Shown here one piece after another: positions 8,074 to 16,757 of a stretch of 64,000 nucleotides of DNA. Numbering within the stretch: the stretch's first letter is position 1; each line of letters begins with the position of its first letter. The DNA comes from Flaviaestuariibacter sp. (GTDB lineage: Bacteria > Bacteroidota > Bacteroidia > Chitinophagales > Chitinophagaceae). The DNA lies in assembly GCA_025963645.1 (NCBI GenBank), contig JAOQAI010000014.1:42131-106130 (forward strand), read 5' to 3'. Made by a program: the position numbers and the translations under genes. The notes beneath the pieces are model-generated. The model was not told the DNA's origin. It saw only the letters and a list, made by a program, of their open reading frames with translations, and made no database searches.

Positions 8074-8898
8074 ATGGCGTTTGTTTGTAGCAATGGATTG
8101 TTTGTAAATGCGGATCAGCCGGTGCTGCTTGCAAGTAACCGGGGTTTAAAATACGGGGACGGCGTATTCGAAACAATGCGGCTTCACAATGGCCGATTGC
8201 TGTTGGAAGAATTGCATTTTAAGCGGTTGTTTCAAGGCCTGCAATTGCTGCAAATCAATGCCACGCATTTACAAAAAGAGTTACTGGTAAAATGCATAAT
8301 GGATTTGTGTGTCCGTAATAATTGCCTCGCTTCTGCACGGGTTCGCTTAGCCGTATATCGGGAAGCAGAAAGTAGCGGTTTTCTTATTGAGGCAAACACC
8401 ATAGAACCTTTCCGGTGGAATGAAACGGGATACACGGTTGATATTTTTCCGACTGCCCGCAAGTCCTGCGATCACTATGCAAACTTGAAATCTGCGAATT
8501 ACCTGCCTTATGTAATGGCGGACCGCTATGCGAATGAAAAAGGTTTAGATGAAAGCCTTGTGCTGAATGTGTTCGGGAATATTTGTGATGGGTCCAAGAC
8601 CAATCTCTTTATCATCCATAATGGCGAATTGATGACACCAGCTTTGGAGCAGGGTTGCATCGCCGGTGTCATGCGGGAAAATATTATAAACAGATTAGGT
8701 AGCTGTGGCGTAACTGTACATCAAACATCGCTGACCATTGAACACCTTTTGGCCGCCGATGCTGTATTCCTATCCAATGCTATCCGTGGAATCCAATGGG
8801 TGGCAAATTTCAAACAAGCGACCTACAAGCACGAAAAGGTTAGGGAAGTGTATGCACAAGTCTTTCCAAGTAGCTCGTCTACCCTTTATTCGGATTAA
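8074..8898 (+). CDS. Aminotransferase class IV (fold type IV PLP enzyme)
   Basis: 274 residues. The N-terminus NRGLKYGDGVFETMR is typical of aminodeoxychorismate lyase and branched-chain aminotransferase relatives. The PLP lysine is expected in ANLKSANYLPYV, and the phosphate-binding turn is CDGSKTNLFI in place of the usual EGTSSN. It could be a PabC-like lyase (4-aminobenzoate synthesis) or an aminotransferase; with no folate or branched-chain genes alongside, this cannot be settled. It overlaps the end of the convergent gene 8895-10175 by four bases. Confidence 0.88.
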   Translation: MAFVCSNGLFVNADQPVLLASNRGLKYGDGVFETMRLHNGRLLLEELHFKRLFQGLQLLQINATHLQKELLVKCIMDLCVRNNCLASARVRLAVYREAESSGFLIEANTIEPFRWNETGYTVDIFPTARKSCDHYANLKSANYLPYVMADRYANEKGLDESLVLNVFGNICDGSKTNLFIIHNGELMTPALEQGCIAGVMRENIINRLGSCGVTVHQTSLTIEHLLAADAVFLSNAIRGIQWVANFKQATYKHEKVREVYAQVFPSSSSTLYSD

Positions 8899-10175
8899 AA
8901 AAAGAAGTTGTTATTGCCTTCAAACCGTGGGTTCACAAAATTGTTCACCTTAGAGCCAAAGCGATAGTTAATTCCAAAAAAAGTGTAATAATTATAGTTT
9001 GACGCGATCTGCCTGCGTCGGGTAAGAATGTCTGCTGGTTTAACTCCTTCTCCCGATAATGTAATTTGATCACGGGTAAGTCCCGCAAAGAGCCCTGTTC
9101 TAAAAGAAAGTCCCCCGGTAATGCGCACATTGACACTGCCATTGAAACCAACGTTATAATAAAAAGTTCCCTTTACAAAATAATTATGGTAACTGATTCC
9201 AACGGATGAGCCACCCCATTTTTGTGTAAATGATAAAGCAATATCTGCTCCTTGCCCAAGTAAAGTTTCGGAGGTCTTTTTGTAAATGGTTGTATCAATA
9301 TAACTGTTTCTCCTTACATCCACACTGTAGCGTAACGTCAAGAGTTTATTGTTTGATTCCTTGTAGGGGAAAAAATTATATTCAATAGCAGGAGAAAGGA
9401 TTGATTGAATTTTTAGATTTGAAAAAGTACTGTTATTGACACTTACATCATATCCGTAAGACCAGTGCTGGTTGATGCTTTTAACTATCTGGTGATAGAG
9501 ACTAATTCTTTGATTGAAGTAAACCTCATCATAACTTGGAGTTACGCCAGCAGGGTCTTTATAAGTAATAGTTGTCTTTTCTTTATTGCCATTAAACCGA
9601 AATATAACTTTTAGGTCATTGGTGATTCGGGTAGCGGATAGATTGCCGCCATATTCAACACCTTTATAAACTCCATCGCCACTGAAATTACCACTTGACC
9701 CAAGATTGAATACCCAAAAATCCCAGGGATCTTTTGTAGGGGCGGTTGTAGTTGTAGCAGTTGTTTGCGGGGCTTGTTTGAAAGTAATAACCGCGTATTG
9801 CGCAGCGCTTGTCTTGGCAATGAATGGCGCTAATCCCAACTGGATATATTTAGAGAGAAGTTGCCTGTTCTCAAAGTCGGTATTATTGGGCAATGTGTTG
9901 AAACGTATGGTATCCGGGAATGTTTTAAACTTGTTTTGACCGTAAAAAATCAATTGGTACTGACTGCCGCCTCCACCATTGCTTTGTTCGGTTATTAACA
10001 GGTGCACATCAGCTGCTTTGTTGTCCGGCGTAAAATCTACCAGTGTGATTTCTGTTTTCAGGTAATTGATATCGCAATACGCATTACAATCAAGGAACAA
10101 TTTGATCTTATCATTAGTTTGAGCAAAGCATAAAACGGAAATGGAAAGAGATAAGATTAAAATAAAAATTCTCAT
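8895..10175 (-). CDS. Secreted outer-membrane beta-barrel-like protein, unknown function
   Basis: 426 residues. The signal peptide MRIFILILSLSISVLCFAQ is clear. The N-terminal part (to about 150) resembles a small periplasmic domain ending in a Thr/Pro-rich linker. The rest alternates hydrophobic and polar residues with many aromatic residues, as in a beta-barrel, and ends in Phe as outer-membrane proteins often do. I do not recognise a named family. The stop overlaps the convergent aminotransferase gene. Confidence 0.75.
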   Translation of the reverse strand: MRIFILILSLSISVLCFAQTNDKIKLFLDCNAYCDINYLKTEITLVDFTPDNKAADVHLLITEQSNGGGGSQYQLIFYGQNKFKTFPDTIRFNTLPNNTDFENRQLLSKYIQLGLAPFIAKTSAAQYAVITFKQAPQTTATTTTAPTKDPWDFWVFNLGSSGNFSGDGVYKGVEYGGNLSATRITNDLKVIFRFNGNKEKTTITYKDPAGVTPSYDEVYFNQRISLYHQIVKSINQHWSYGYDVSVNNSTFSNLKIQSILSPAIEYNFFPYKESNNKLLTLRYSVDVRRNSYIDTTIYKKTSETLLGQGADIALSFTQKWGGSSVGISYHNYFVKGTFYYNVGFNGSVNVRITGGLSFRTGLFAGLTRDQITLSGEGVKPADILTRRRQIASNYNYYTFFGINYRFGSKVNNFVNPRFEGNNNFFF

Positions 10176-10233
10176 GGCAGTAGTTGAAGGCTTAAATGTA
10201 GAAGAGGTTTCTTAAAAAATTTTGCTAAAGATG

Positions 10234-11052
10234 CTAAAACAAATCGATCCCCAGTATTCCTTCACTGTTGCCATAAATAGCGGCAAATGTATTTATAGCT
10301 TTCTTACCCTCTTCACCCAGGTCAACCGAAAAATCATTTACATATAGCTCAATGTGTTGGCGCATCACATTTTCATCCATTGCCTGGGCATGCTGTTTTA
10401 CATAGTCCGAAATCTCGGGATAAGATTGAAACGAATAAAGAAGGCTTTTGCGGATCAGGTAGTCAACTTTTTGCTTTAGCTCCAAACCCAATGTTCTTTT
10501 TATCGCAATACTACCCAATGGGATTGCCGCACCCGTACGGGTTTCCCAGATTTCACCCAGGTCAGCTATTTTGACCAATCCTTTCTGGTGGTAAGTAAAA
10601 CGGTTCTCGTGAATGATGACACCGAGGTCCACGGTTTCGTGCAATACCGCTTCTTCAATGGCAGAAAATAAAAGAGGAACTCTCTTGTGTATCTCGGGGA
10701 AAGCATGATGCAGCAAGAAGTTAGCCGTCGTGTTCTCACCAGGGATTGCAACCGTAAGATTTCCAATGTTCGAAACGTCTACTTGCCTTTTTGCGATCAG
10801 CAGCGGACCAACACCTTTGCCTAAGGCTGCTCCGGAATTAAGAATGGTGTAGGTTGCCGCGTTTTCCAACAATGCCGGAAAGCTTAGCTTGGTTATATCC
10901 AATCGGCTTTCAGACGCCCAGTTATTCAATGTCTGCACGTCTTCCAATACAGCTTCAAATTCCAGCCCTTCGGTGTCTATTTTGCCGTTCACCAACGCGT
11001 CAAAAATGAAGGTGTCATTAGGGCAAGGCGAAAAGCCGAGAGTTAATTTCAT
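10234..11052 (-). CDS. mqnD: 1,4-dihydroxy-6-naphthoate synthase
   Basis: 272 residues with the diagnostic N-terminus LTLGFSPCPNDTFIFDAL. MqnD converts cyclic dehypoxanthine futalosine to 1,4-dihydroxy-6-naphthoate in the futalosine route to menaquinone. It overlaps the upstream mqnB by four bases (ATGA), so the two are cotranscribed. The two together indicate the futalosine route rather than the classical Men pathway; mqnA, mqnC and mqnE are not in the window. Confidence 0.94.
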   Translation of the reverse strand: MKLTLGFSPCPNDTFIFDALVNGKIDTEGLEFEAVLEDVQTLNNWASESRLDITKLSFPALLENAATYTILNSGAALGKGVGPLLIAKRQVDVSNIGNLTVAIPGENTTANFLLHHAFPEIHKRVPLLFSAIEEAVLHETVDLGVIIHENRFTYHQKGLVKIADLGEIWETRTGAAIPLGSIAIKRTLGLELKQKVDYLIRKSLLYSFQSYPEISDYVKQHAQAMDENVMRQHIELYVNDFSVDLGEEGKKAINTFAAIYGNSEGILGIDLF

Positions 11053-11702
11053 GCCGGGAGTAGTTTAATAAGTACTTCCTGTAAAGAAGTATTCAGTGAT
11101 TCAATAGCTGGTGCTAACTGCCAGGCAGCCTTATTGCGCTCACCCACGTAATTAGATAGAGAGCGGACCTGAAGAAAGGGGATGTTTTCCTGTAAACCCA
11201 GGTAATGAAAAGCCGCTCCTTCCATTGATTCAACATGGGCGCCCAATGTATTTTTAAAATGCGCAACCATATTTTTTTGAGTAGTAATTTGATTGACGGA
11301 TACGCCTGCCGCTTGCGGTAAGCCGCACATCTCCAAAAGCGGGGCATGTGGGTTGGTGAGCCAGCCTTCTTGCCAGGGACTTTGAGTGGATGATAAAAGA
11401 TTCAATTCAAATACGGTTCGGAAATAATCGTTTTCTATAACGCCCAGATCACCTATGGTGTCCTTGTTTATTGCTACCGTTTGCGAGAGCGGAATAGCTT
11501 GATCGAAACATCCTCCAATTCCTGCCTGGAGCATTATATCGGGCCTTTTGGAAATGATCTGCTTCATCAATGTATAGGTAGTGGCCACCAAGCCCACGCC
11601 GGTAATAAGCACGTCTATCTTTTGATTTAAGCCCTGCTTTTTTATAAAATTGGTAGTGGATTCGATTTCAAACGGAGTGGCGGCACACAACAATATTTGC
11701 AT
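11049..11702 (-). CDS. mqnB: Futalosine hydrolase
   Basis: 217 residues of the nucleoside phosphorylase fold: start MQILLCAATPFEIEST, glycine-rich ITGVGLVATTY, and a nucleoside-binding segment with VESMEGAAFHYL. It cleaves futalosine to hypoxanthine and dehypoxanthine futalosine. The translational overlap with mqnD downstream supports the assignment over a generic 5'-methylthioadenosine nucleosidase. Confidence 0.93.
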   Translation of the reverse strand: MQILLCAATPFEIESTTNFIKKQGLNQKIDVLITGVGLVATTYTLMKQIISKRPDIMLQAGIGGCFDQAIPLSQTVAINKDTIGDLGVIENDYFRTVFELNLLSSTQSPWQEGWLTNPHAPLLEMCGLPQAAGVSVNQITTQKNMVAHFKNTLGAHVESMEGAAFHYLGLQENIPFLQVRSLSNYVGERNKAAWQLAPAIESLNTSLQEVLIKLLPA

Positions 11703-11813
11703 GGTGCAAATTTCGGGTTAGAAAAAATAGCAAAGGTGGATAATCCGGCTTATGGCATTCAAGTGTGTTTCCTTATTCAAAACAGCTAATAGTTCTAATC
11801 AAGACTTCGGGGC

Positions 11814-11821
11814 TACCTTTG
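11814..11821 (+). promoter_or_regulatory. Bacteroidota -7 promoter box
   Basis: TACCTTTG matches TAnnTTTG, 17 bases before the ATG of the first queD-like gene. No distinct -33 element is visible. Confidence 0.5.
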
Positions 11822-11838
11822 CGAAAATTAGTGGATAG

Positions 11839-12249
11839 ATGGTATATCTGACCCGGGTGGAACATTTTAACGCGGCACACAAGCTTTACAATCCTGCATG
11901 GACGCCGGAAAAGAACGATGAAATGTTTGGCAAATGCGCCAACGAAAACTGGCATGGGCATAACTACGAACTTTTTGTAACCGTCAAAGGCAGCCCTCAC
12001 CCTGACACCGGCTTTGTGATGGATGTGAAGCGATTGAGCATCTTGATAAAGGACCAGGTATTGGAGAAGGTAGATCATCGTAATTTGAATGTGGATGTTG
12101 ACTTTCTTGCCGGTAAGTTTTGTTCTACAGAGAACCTGGCCATCGGCATCTGGCAGCAATTGGAAAGCCATTTGCCCCAAGGTGTTCAATTACACTGCAT
12201 CAAGCTTTACGAGACGCCTCGCATCTATGTTGAATATTTTGGCGCATAA
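11839..12249 (+). CDS. queD: 6-carboxytetrahydropterin synthase family protein (copy 1)
   Basis: 136 residues of the T-fold PTPS/QueD family. Zinc ligands are in EHFNAAHKL and HGHNYEL, the catalytic Cys in FGKCANENWHGH, the Asp-His pair in VDHRNLN and the pterin-binding Glu in LYETPRIYVEY. QueD makes 6-carboxytetrahydropterin from dihydroneopterin triphosphate on the way to queuosine; relatives make tetrahydropterins. The next gene is a diverged paralogue and the third is folE, which supplies the substrate. Confidence 0.9.
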   Translation: MVYLTRVEHFNAAHKLYNPAWTPEKNDEMFGKCANENWHGHNYELFVTVKGSPHPDTGFVMDVKRLSILIKDQVLEKVDHRNLNVDVDFLAGKFCSTENLAIGIWQQLESHLPQGVQLHCIKLYETPRIYVEYFGA

Positions 12250-12258
12250 ATTAAGAAC

Positions 12259-12675
12259 ATGGGAGAAAAAGTTTCTGTTTTCCGGCGTGAACATTTTAAT
12301 GCGGCGCATCGTTTATACAATAGCGAATGGACGGACGCTATCAATACGCAGGTTTTCGGCAAGTGCAGCTTGCCGCATTACCACGGGCATAACTATGAGC
12401 TGGAAATAAAAGTGACCGGTGAGGTGGATGAGCGGACGGGCTTTGTAATGGACATGAAAAAGCTGTCGGATGTAGTAAAAGAACAGGTGTTGGAACGGTT
12501 CGATCACAAGAACCTGAATCTTGATACGCAAGAGTTTCGGGAATTGAATCCAACAGCGGAAAATATCGCCATCGTAATATACAACCTGTTGCGGCCGGCC
12601 ATCGAGGCTTCACTCGATCTGCAGATCAGGCTTTATGAAACGCCAAGAAATTTTGTCGAATACCCCGTGTCTTGA
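12259..12675 (+). CDS. queD: 6-carboxytetrahydropterin synthase family protein (copy 2)
   Basis: 138 residues, a tandem paralogue of the preceding gene (9-base gap) with the same landmarks: EHFNAAHRLYN, FGKCSLPHYHGHNYEL, FDHKNLN and LYETPRNFVEY. All catalytic residues are present in both copies, so neither looks dead. One may serve queuosine and the other a different pterin. A tgt gene, the final queuosine-insertion enzyme, is in the window at 26997. Confidence 0.9.
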   Translation: MGEKVSVFRREHFNAAHRLYNSEWTDAINTQVFGKCSLPHYHGHNYELEIKVTGEVDERTGFVMDMKKLSDVVKEQVLERFDHKNLNLDTQEFRELNPTAENIAIVIYNLLRPAIEASLDLQIRLYETPRNFVEYPVS

Positions 12676-12738
12676 GATGTAAAATTGAAAATGTAAAATG
12701 CAGAATGTAAAACCTCTGCAAGCATAAAAGCAATAGTT

Positions 12739-13338
12739 ATGGCTTATAGAAAGATCGAACAATATGATGAGGAAGTCACTAAAGATTTGACGGATCATTT
12801 TAAACGCATTATTGAACTTACCGGTGAAGATGCAGATCGTGAAGGGTTAATCAAAACCCCGGAAAGAGCTGCCAAAGCTTTACAATTCAATACACAAGGC
12901 TATGGGCAAGACGCTGTGGCCATACTAAACTCCGCCCGCTTCAAAGAAGAAGTAAGCGAGATGGTGATCGTCAAAGACATTGAACTTTTTTCGATGTGCG
13001 AGCATCACCTGCACCCTTTCTTTGGCAAAGCGCATATCGCTTACATTCCAAATGGTTATATAACCGGACTAAGTAAACTGGCACGGGTGGTAGATGTGTA
13101 TGCCCGCCGCCTGCAGGTGCAGGAGCGGTTGACCACGCAAATATTAAGTGCGATTAAAGAGAGCTTAAACCCGCTTGGGGTGGCAGTCGTTATTGAAGCG
13201 AAACATTTATGCATGATGATGCGCGGTGTGCAAAAGCAAAACTCTTCTACCACTACTTCAGCCTTTGATGGCGAACTACTCAATAATCATGTTACCCGCA
13301 ATGAGTTTTTACGATTGATTTCATCAAAACTCAGCTAA
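12739..13338 (+). CDS. folE: GTP cyclohydrolase I
   Basis: 199 residues. Zinc site in [21 protein letters not shown] and the second Cys in [30 protein letters not shown] is the typical core. It converts GTP to 7,8-dihydroneopterin triphosphate, the precursor of folate, tetrahydropterin and queuosine. It lies 63 bases after the two queD-like genes and probably shares their transcript. Confidence 0.95.
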   Translation: MAYRKIEQYDEEVTKDLTDHFKRIIELTGEDADREGLIKTPERAAKALQFNTQGYGQDAVAILNSARFKEEVSEMVIVKDIELFSMCEHHLHPFFGKAHIAYIPNGYITGLSKLARVVDVYARRLQVQERLTTQILSAIKESLNPLGVAVVIEAKHLCMMMRGVQKQNSSTTTSAFDGELLNNHVTRNEFLRLISSKLS

Positions 13339-13350
13339 GTTTGTTTCGCT

Positions 13351-13358
13351 TATTTTTG
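13351..13358 (+). promoter_or_regulatory. Bacteroidota -7 promoter box
   Basis: TATTTTTG, a TAnnTTTG match 19 bases before the fabD start. Confidence 0.5.
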
Positions 13359-13377
13359 CCGGCTTAATGATTGAGTA

Positions 13378-14268
13378 ATGAAACACGCTTTTGTTTTTCC
13401 GGGCCAAGGAGCACAGTTTTCAGGAATGGGTAAACAGCATTACGATACTAATGCGTTTGCGAAAAAATTGTTTGAGCAAGCCAATGAAATCCTGGGCTTT
13501 CGTATTTCCGATACGATGTTCGCCGGCACCGACGAAGAATTAAAGCAAACAGCCATCACGCAGCCTGCTATTTTCCTGCATTCTGTTATTGCTTTTAAAA
13601 CCATTGATGGCGCTAAACCGGATATGGTCGCTGGCCATTCCCTCGGCGAATTTTCCGCACTTGTAGCCAATGGAACCTTGTCATTTGAAGACGGGTTGAA
13701 ACTGGTTTCCTTACGGGCAGGAGCTATGCAAAAAGCTTGTGAACAAGCGCCTTCTACTATGGCGGCAGTCTTGGGTTTGGCAGATGAAAAGGTGGAAGAA
13801 GTGTGCGCAAAAGTGCAAAACGAGTCAGGTGAAGTGGTAGTGCCGGCAAATTACAATTGCCCGGGACAGTTAGTTATATCCGGAAGCCTAAAGGGAATTG
13901 AAGCAGCATGTGAGGCCATGAAGACCGCAGGCGCTAAAAGAGCATTAATATTGCCCGTTGGTGGCGCCTTTCATTCGCCATTGATGGAGCCCGCCCGGAA
14001 AGAATTGCAGCAGGCTATTGAAGGCACTTATTTTAATAATCCTTCCTGCGCCGTATATCAAAACGTTGCTGCTAAGGGCGTTATTAATAAGGAGGAGATC
14101 AAGCAAAACCTCATAGATCAATTAACGGGCGCCGTTAGATGGACACAATGCGTACAGGCAATGATAGGCGATGGCGCTACCCGGTTCACAGAATGCGGGC
14201 CGGGCAAGGTATTGCAGGGATTGATTTTGAAAGTTAATAAGGATGTTTCAGCTGAATCAGTAGGTTAA
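13378..14268 (+). CDS. fabD: Malonyl-CoA:ACP transacylase
   Basis: 296 residues. Start HAFVFPGQGAQFSGMG, nucleophile serine in VAGHSLGEFSAL and catalytic His in GGAFHSPLM. It loads malonyl groups onto acyl carrier protein for fatty acid synthesis. It stands alone rather than in a fab cluster; its promoter box lies directly upstream. Confidence 0.95.
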   Translation: MKHAFVFPGQGAQFSGMGKQHYDTNAFAKKLFEQANEILGFRISDTMFAGTDEELKQTAITQPAIFLHSVIAFKTIDGAKPDMVAGHSLGEFSALVANGTLSFEDGLKLVSLRAGAMQKACEQAPSTMAAVLGLADEKVEEVCAKVQNESGEVVVPANYNCPGQLVISGSLKGIEAACEAMKTAGAKRALILPVGGAFHSPLMEPARKELQQAIEGTYFNNPSCAVYQNVAAKGVINKEEIKQNLIDQLTGAVRWTQCVQAMIGDGATRFTECGPGKVLQGLILKVNKDVSAESVG

Positions 14269-14284
14269 GAGCTTAATGGCTTTG

Positions 14285-14734
14285 TTATATAGCAATGGCG
14301 CAATTAAACCATTCCCCGTCAAAAACGGCATTGTATTTTTTATAGAAATTAATAGCCGGCTCATTCCACTCCAGCACTTGCCACTGAATGCCATTAAAGC
14401 TCTGTGCCTTGGCTTCCGTTATCAGCTGTTCAAACAAAAGCTTGCCTAAACCCTGCCCCCGCATATCTTCCGACACATAAAAATCTTCCAGGAACATGCG
14501 TTGCCCTTTCCAGGTGCTGAACCGGACATACCACAAGGCAAACCCCTGGATCACACCATCTACTTCAGCTACGAAAGCCCACCAAACCGGGTTAGCCCCA
14601 AAACCGCTTTCTTCAAAATGGTTCAGGGTTACTGTTACTTCTTTCGGAGCTCTTTCATACAGGGCCAGCTCTTTCACCAGTTCTACTATTCTTTCACAAT
14701 CTTCTTTTACGGCTCTTCTTATTGAAATTTCCAT
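14285..14734 (-). CDS. GNAT family N-acetyltransferase
   Basis: 149 residues, close to the spermidine/thialysine acetyltransferase (SAT) group: MEISIRRAVKEDCERIVELV, LEDFYVSEDMRGQGLGKLLF (acetyl-CoA-binding R/Q-x-x-G-x-G/A) and a C-terminal FYKKYNAVFDGEW. The substrate is probably a small amine but this is inferred from family resemblance. It is convergent with fabD and 22 bases downstream of the PLP enzyme gene. Confidence 0.88.
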   Translation of the reverse strand: MEISIRRAVKEDCERIVELVKELALYERAPKEVTVTLNHFEESGFGANPVWWAFVAEVDGVIQGFALWYVRFSTWKGQRMFLEDFYVSEDMRGQGLGKLLFEQLITEAKAQSFNGIQWQVLEWNEPAINFYKKYNAVFDGEWFNCAIAI

Positions 14735-14756
14735 ACACGAATAGTTTGCTTTTGTA

Positions 14757-15965
14757 TCAGGCTAGCGCCTGCTCTAAGTCACCAATAATATCTTCTGCAT
14801 TTTCTATGCCTACATTCATCCGGATAAGTCCATCCGTGATGCCATATTTTTCCCTGTCTTCTCTAGGAACGCTAAAGTGCGTCATGGATGCCGGGTGGGA
14901 TAGCAGCGTATCGCAGGTGCCCAGCGAAACCGTCCGGATACACATTTGCAGTTTATTCATGAAATCAATTCCACCCTGCAAGCCGCCTTTCAATTCAAAG
15001 CTGATCATCGCACCCGGATGCCGCATTTGCTTTTGCGCAATCGCATAATCAGGATGCGAGGCCAGCCCGCCATAATTAACATGCGCTACCGCATCATGCG
15101 CTTCTAACCAGGCGGCAACTTTCTCCGCATTGCTACAATGCCGCTCCATCCGCACTTCCAGGGTCTTCATTCCATTGATCAAAAGAAAGGCATCGAACGC
15201 GTTTGAATTGCCGCCCAATAAGCGGTGCGCTTTAGTGCCCTTCGTTCGCATCCATTCCAAATCACGTCCCAACAAAACGCCACCAATAGCGGTACCATGT
15301 CCATTCAAAAATTTGGTGGTGGAGTGCATCACGAAATCAACACCATATTTAAAAGGTTGCTGCAGATAAGGTGTGGCAAACGTGTTATCGCAAGCTACCA
15401 GAAGGTTGTACCGTTTGGCAATCACGGTCAACGCTTCAATATCCACGCATTGCATGGTTGGATTGGCGGGCGTTTCCAAATAAAGCATTTTAATGGAAGG
15501 ATCGCCTTTGATAATGGCTTCTACGGTTTCGAGTTGACGTAAGTCAGCGATGATGGAAGCTATTCCAAAATCAGGTAGCAACTTGTGCACAATTTCATCC
15601 GTTCCGCCATACAACGAGTAATGCGAAAGAATCTTGTCACCGGACTTTAGTGTCCCCATGAACAGCGTACTGATAGCTGCCATGCCCGAAGAATGCAGGA
15701 TGCCTTTTACTTCAATATCTAACCCAAAGGTTTCCAGGGCTGCTATTTTTTCCTCCGCCTCAGTAATGGTAGGATTGCCCCAACGACCATAAATATAGCC
15801 CGGCTCCTCGCCACTGAACCGGCGCATGCCTTGTTCGGCGGTATCATATACATAAGTGCTGGAGGCATAGATCGGAACCAGGTGCGCATAGCGCGGATCT
15901 TGTTCGTGACCACCATGAACGGCAATAGAGCCAAAACCCTTTAGCGGAAATTTTTTATCAGACAT
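14757..15965 (-). CDS. Cys/Met metabolism PLP-dependent enzyme
   Basis: 402 residues of the cystathionine gamma-synthase/methionine gamma-lyase family. Landmarks: YGRWGNPTITEAEEKIAALE, the SGMAAISTLF segment, and the PLP lysine in MHSTTKFLNGHG. Members cleave or form C-S bonds in cysteine and methionine metabolism; motifs seen here do not separate gamma-lyase from gamma-synthase. A promoter box lies 27 bases upstream. Confidence 0.92.
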   Translation of the reverse strand: MSDKKFPLKGFGSIAVHGGHEQDPRYAHLVPIYASSTYVYDTAEQGMRRFSGEEPGYIYGRWGNPTITEAEEKIAALETFGLDIEVKGILHSSGMAAISTLFMGTLKSGDKILSHYSLYGGTDEIVHKLLPDFGIASIIADLRQLETVEAIIKGDPSIKMLYLETPANPTMQCVDIEALTVIAKRYNLLVACDNTFATPYLQQPFKYGVDFVMHSTTKFLNGHGTAIGGVLLGRDLEWMRTKGTKAHRLLGGNSNAFDAFLLINGMKTLEVRMERHCSNAEKVAAWLEAHDAVAHVNYGGLASHPDYAIAQKQMRHPGAMISFELKGGLQGGIDFMNKLQMCIRTVSLGTCDTLLSHPASMTHFSVPREDREKYGITDGLIRMNVGIENAEDIIGDLEQALA

Positions 15966-15992
15966 AGCAAGCTTATTCGTTAATTACAGTCA

Positions 15993-16000
15993 CAAAAGTA
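15993..16000 (-). promoter_or_regulatory. Bacteroidota -7 promoter box
   Basis: Reads TACTTTTG on the minus strand, 27 bases before the ATG of the PLP enzyme gene. Confidence 0.5.
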
Positions 16001-16012
16001 TTGGCAAACGCG

Positions 16013-16498
16013 ATGAAAGAAGTATTCGTTTCTTATGCCTCTTATAATAGCTGGGCAAATAGCCAATTGCTTCAGGTTATTAACACCCTTTCGCCAGAAC
16101 AGCATAAGCAGGGGGTAACGAGTAGTTTTAATGGTTTGTATGCTACCGTTCTGCACCTGTTGGATGCCGAAAGCATCTGGTGGCAACGGCTGAAGCTGCA
16201 GGAAAGAGTTATACGGCCAAGCGATACTTTCAGCGGCGATATGAGGGAGCTTGCCGCTGCCTTACAGAAAGTAGATAACCAATGGCAGGATTGGGTGACG
16301 CAGGCTTCTGAACCGATGCTTCAACACGAGTTTATTTACCAGAACACGAAGAAAGAATCCTTTAAGCAGCCGGTCTGGCAAATGCTGCAGCATCTTTTCA
16401 ATCACAGCACTTATCATCGTGGGCAATTAGTAACGTTGCTGCGGCAGGTGGGAGTGGAGAAGATTCCGGGGACGGATTATATTTCGTGGTGTCGATAG
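16013..16498 (+). CDS. DinB family protein
   Basis: 161 residues forming a DinB four-helix bundle. Metal-binding His positions are in TVLHLLDAES and the C-terminal HLFNHSTYHRGQLV, the family signature. Some members are thiol transferases, most are uncharacterised. The start is taken as ATG 16013, since the longer frame uses a TTG inside the divergent promoter. Its TAG stop is the first base triplet of a family A repeat. Confidence 0.87.
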   Translation: MKEVFVSYASYNSWANSQLLQVINTLSPEQHKQGVTSSFNGLYATVLHLLDAESIWWQRLKLQERVIRPSDTFSGDMRELAAALQKVDNQWQDWVTQASEPMLQHEFIYQNTKKESFKQPVWQMLQHLFNHSTYHRGQLVTLLRQVGVEKIPGTDYISWCR

Positions 16499-16757
16499 CC
16501 CCCGTCCCCCGGTGGGGGAACTTAGGCCAGTGAAACTTTTCTTCCTCATTTTTTTCATGAAGGATCATTTCTGAGGTATATGAAATTGGCTGAATTGCTA
16601 CTATGAACATTAGTTGTGTCACTCACTTGTACGACAGGTAATGCTATTGGACACTTTGCAAATCGCCAACTGCTTACTGCCAACTTCTGAACTAAAGAAG
16701 GAATGCAATCATAATGCAACTCCGACCTAAGTTCCCCACCGGAGGACAAGGGGGCTT
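16496..16757. repeat. Inverted pair of palindromic repeats, family A
   Basis: Left copy starts at the DinB stop codon with TAGCCCCCGTCCCCCGGTGG and ends AACTTAGGCC (to 16528). The right copy is inverted (about 16725-16756, CCTAAGTTCCCC ... GGGGGCT) and stops one base before the stop codon of the convergent gene. The interior, about 195 bp, contains no gene. It fills the whole convergent intergenic space. The same arrangement recurs at 25353-25657. Confidence 0.75.
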
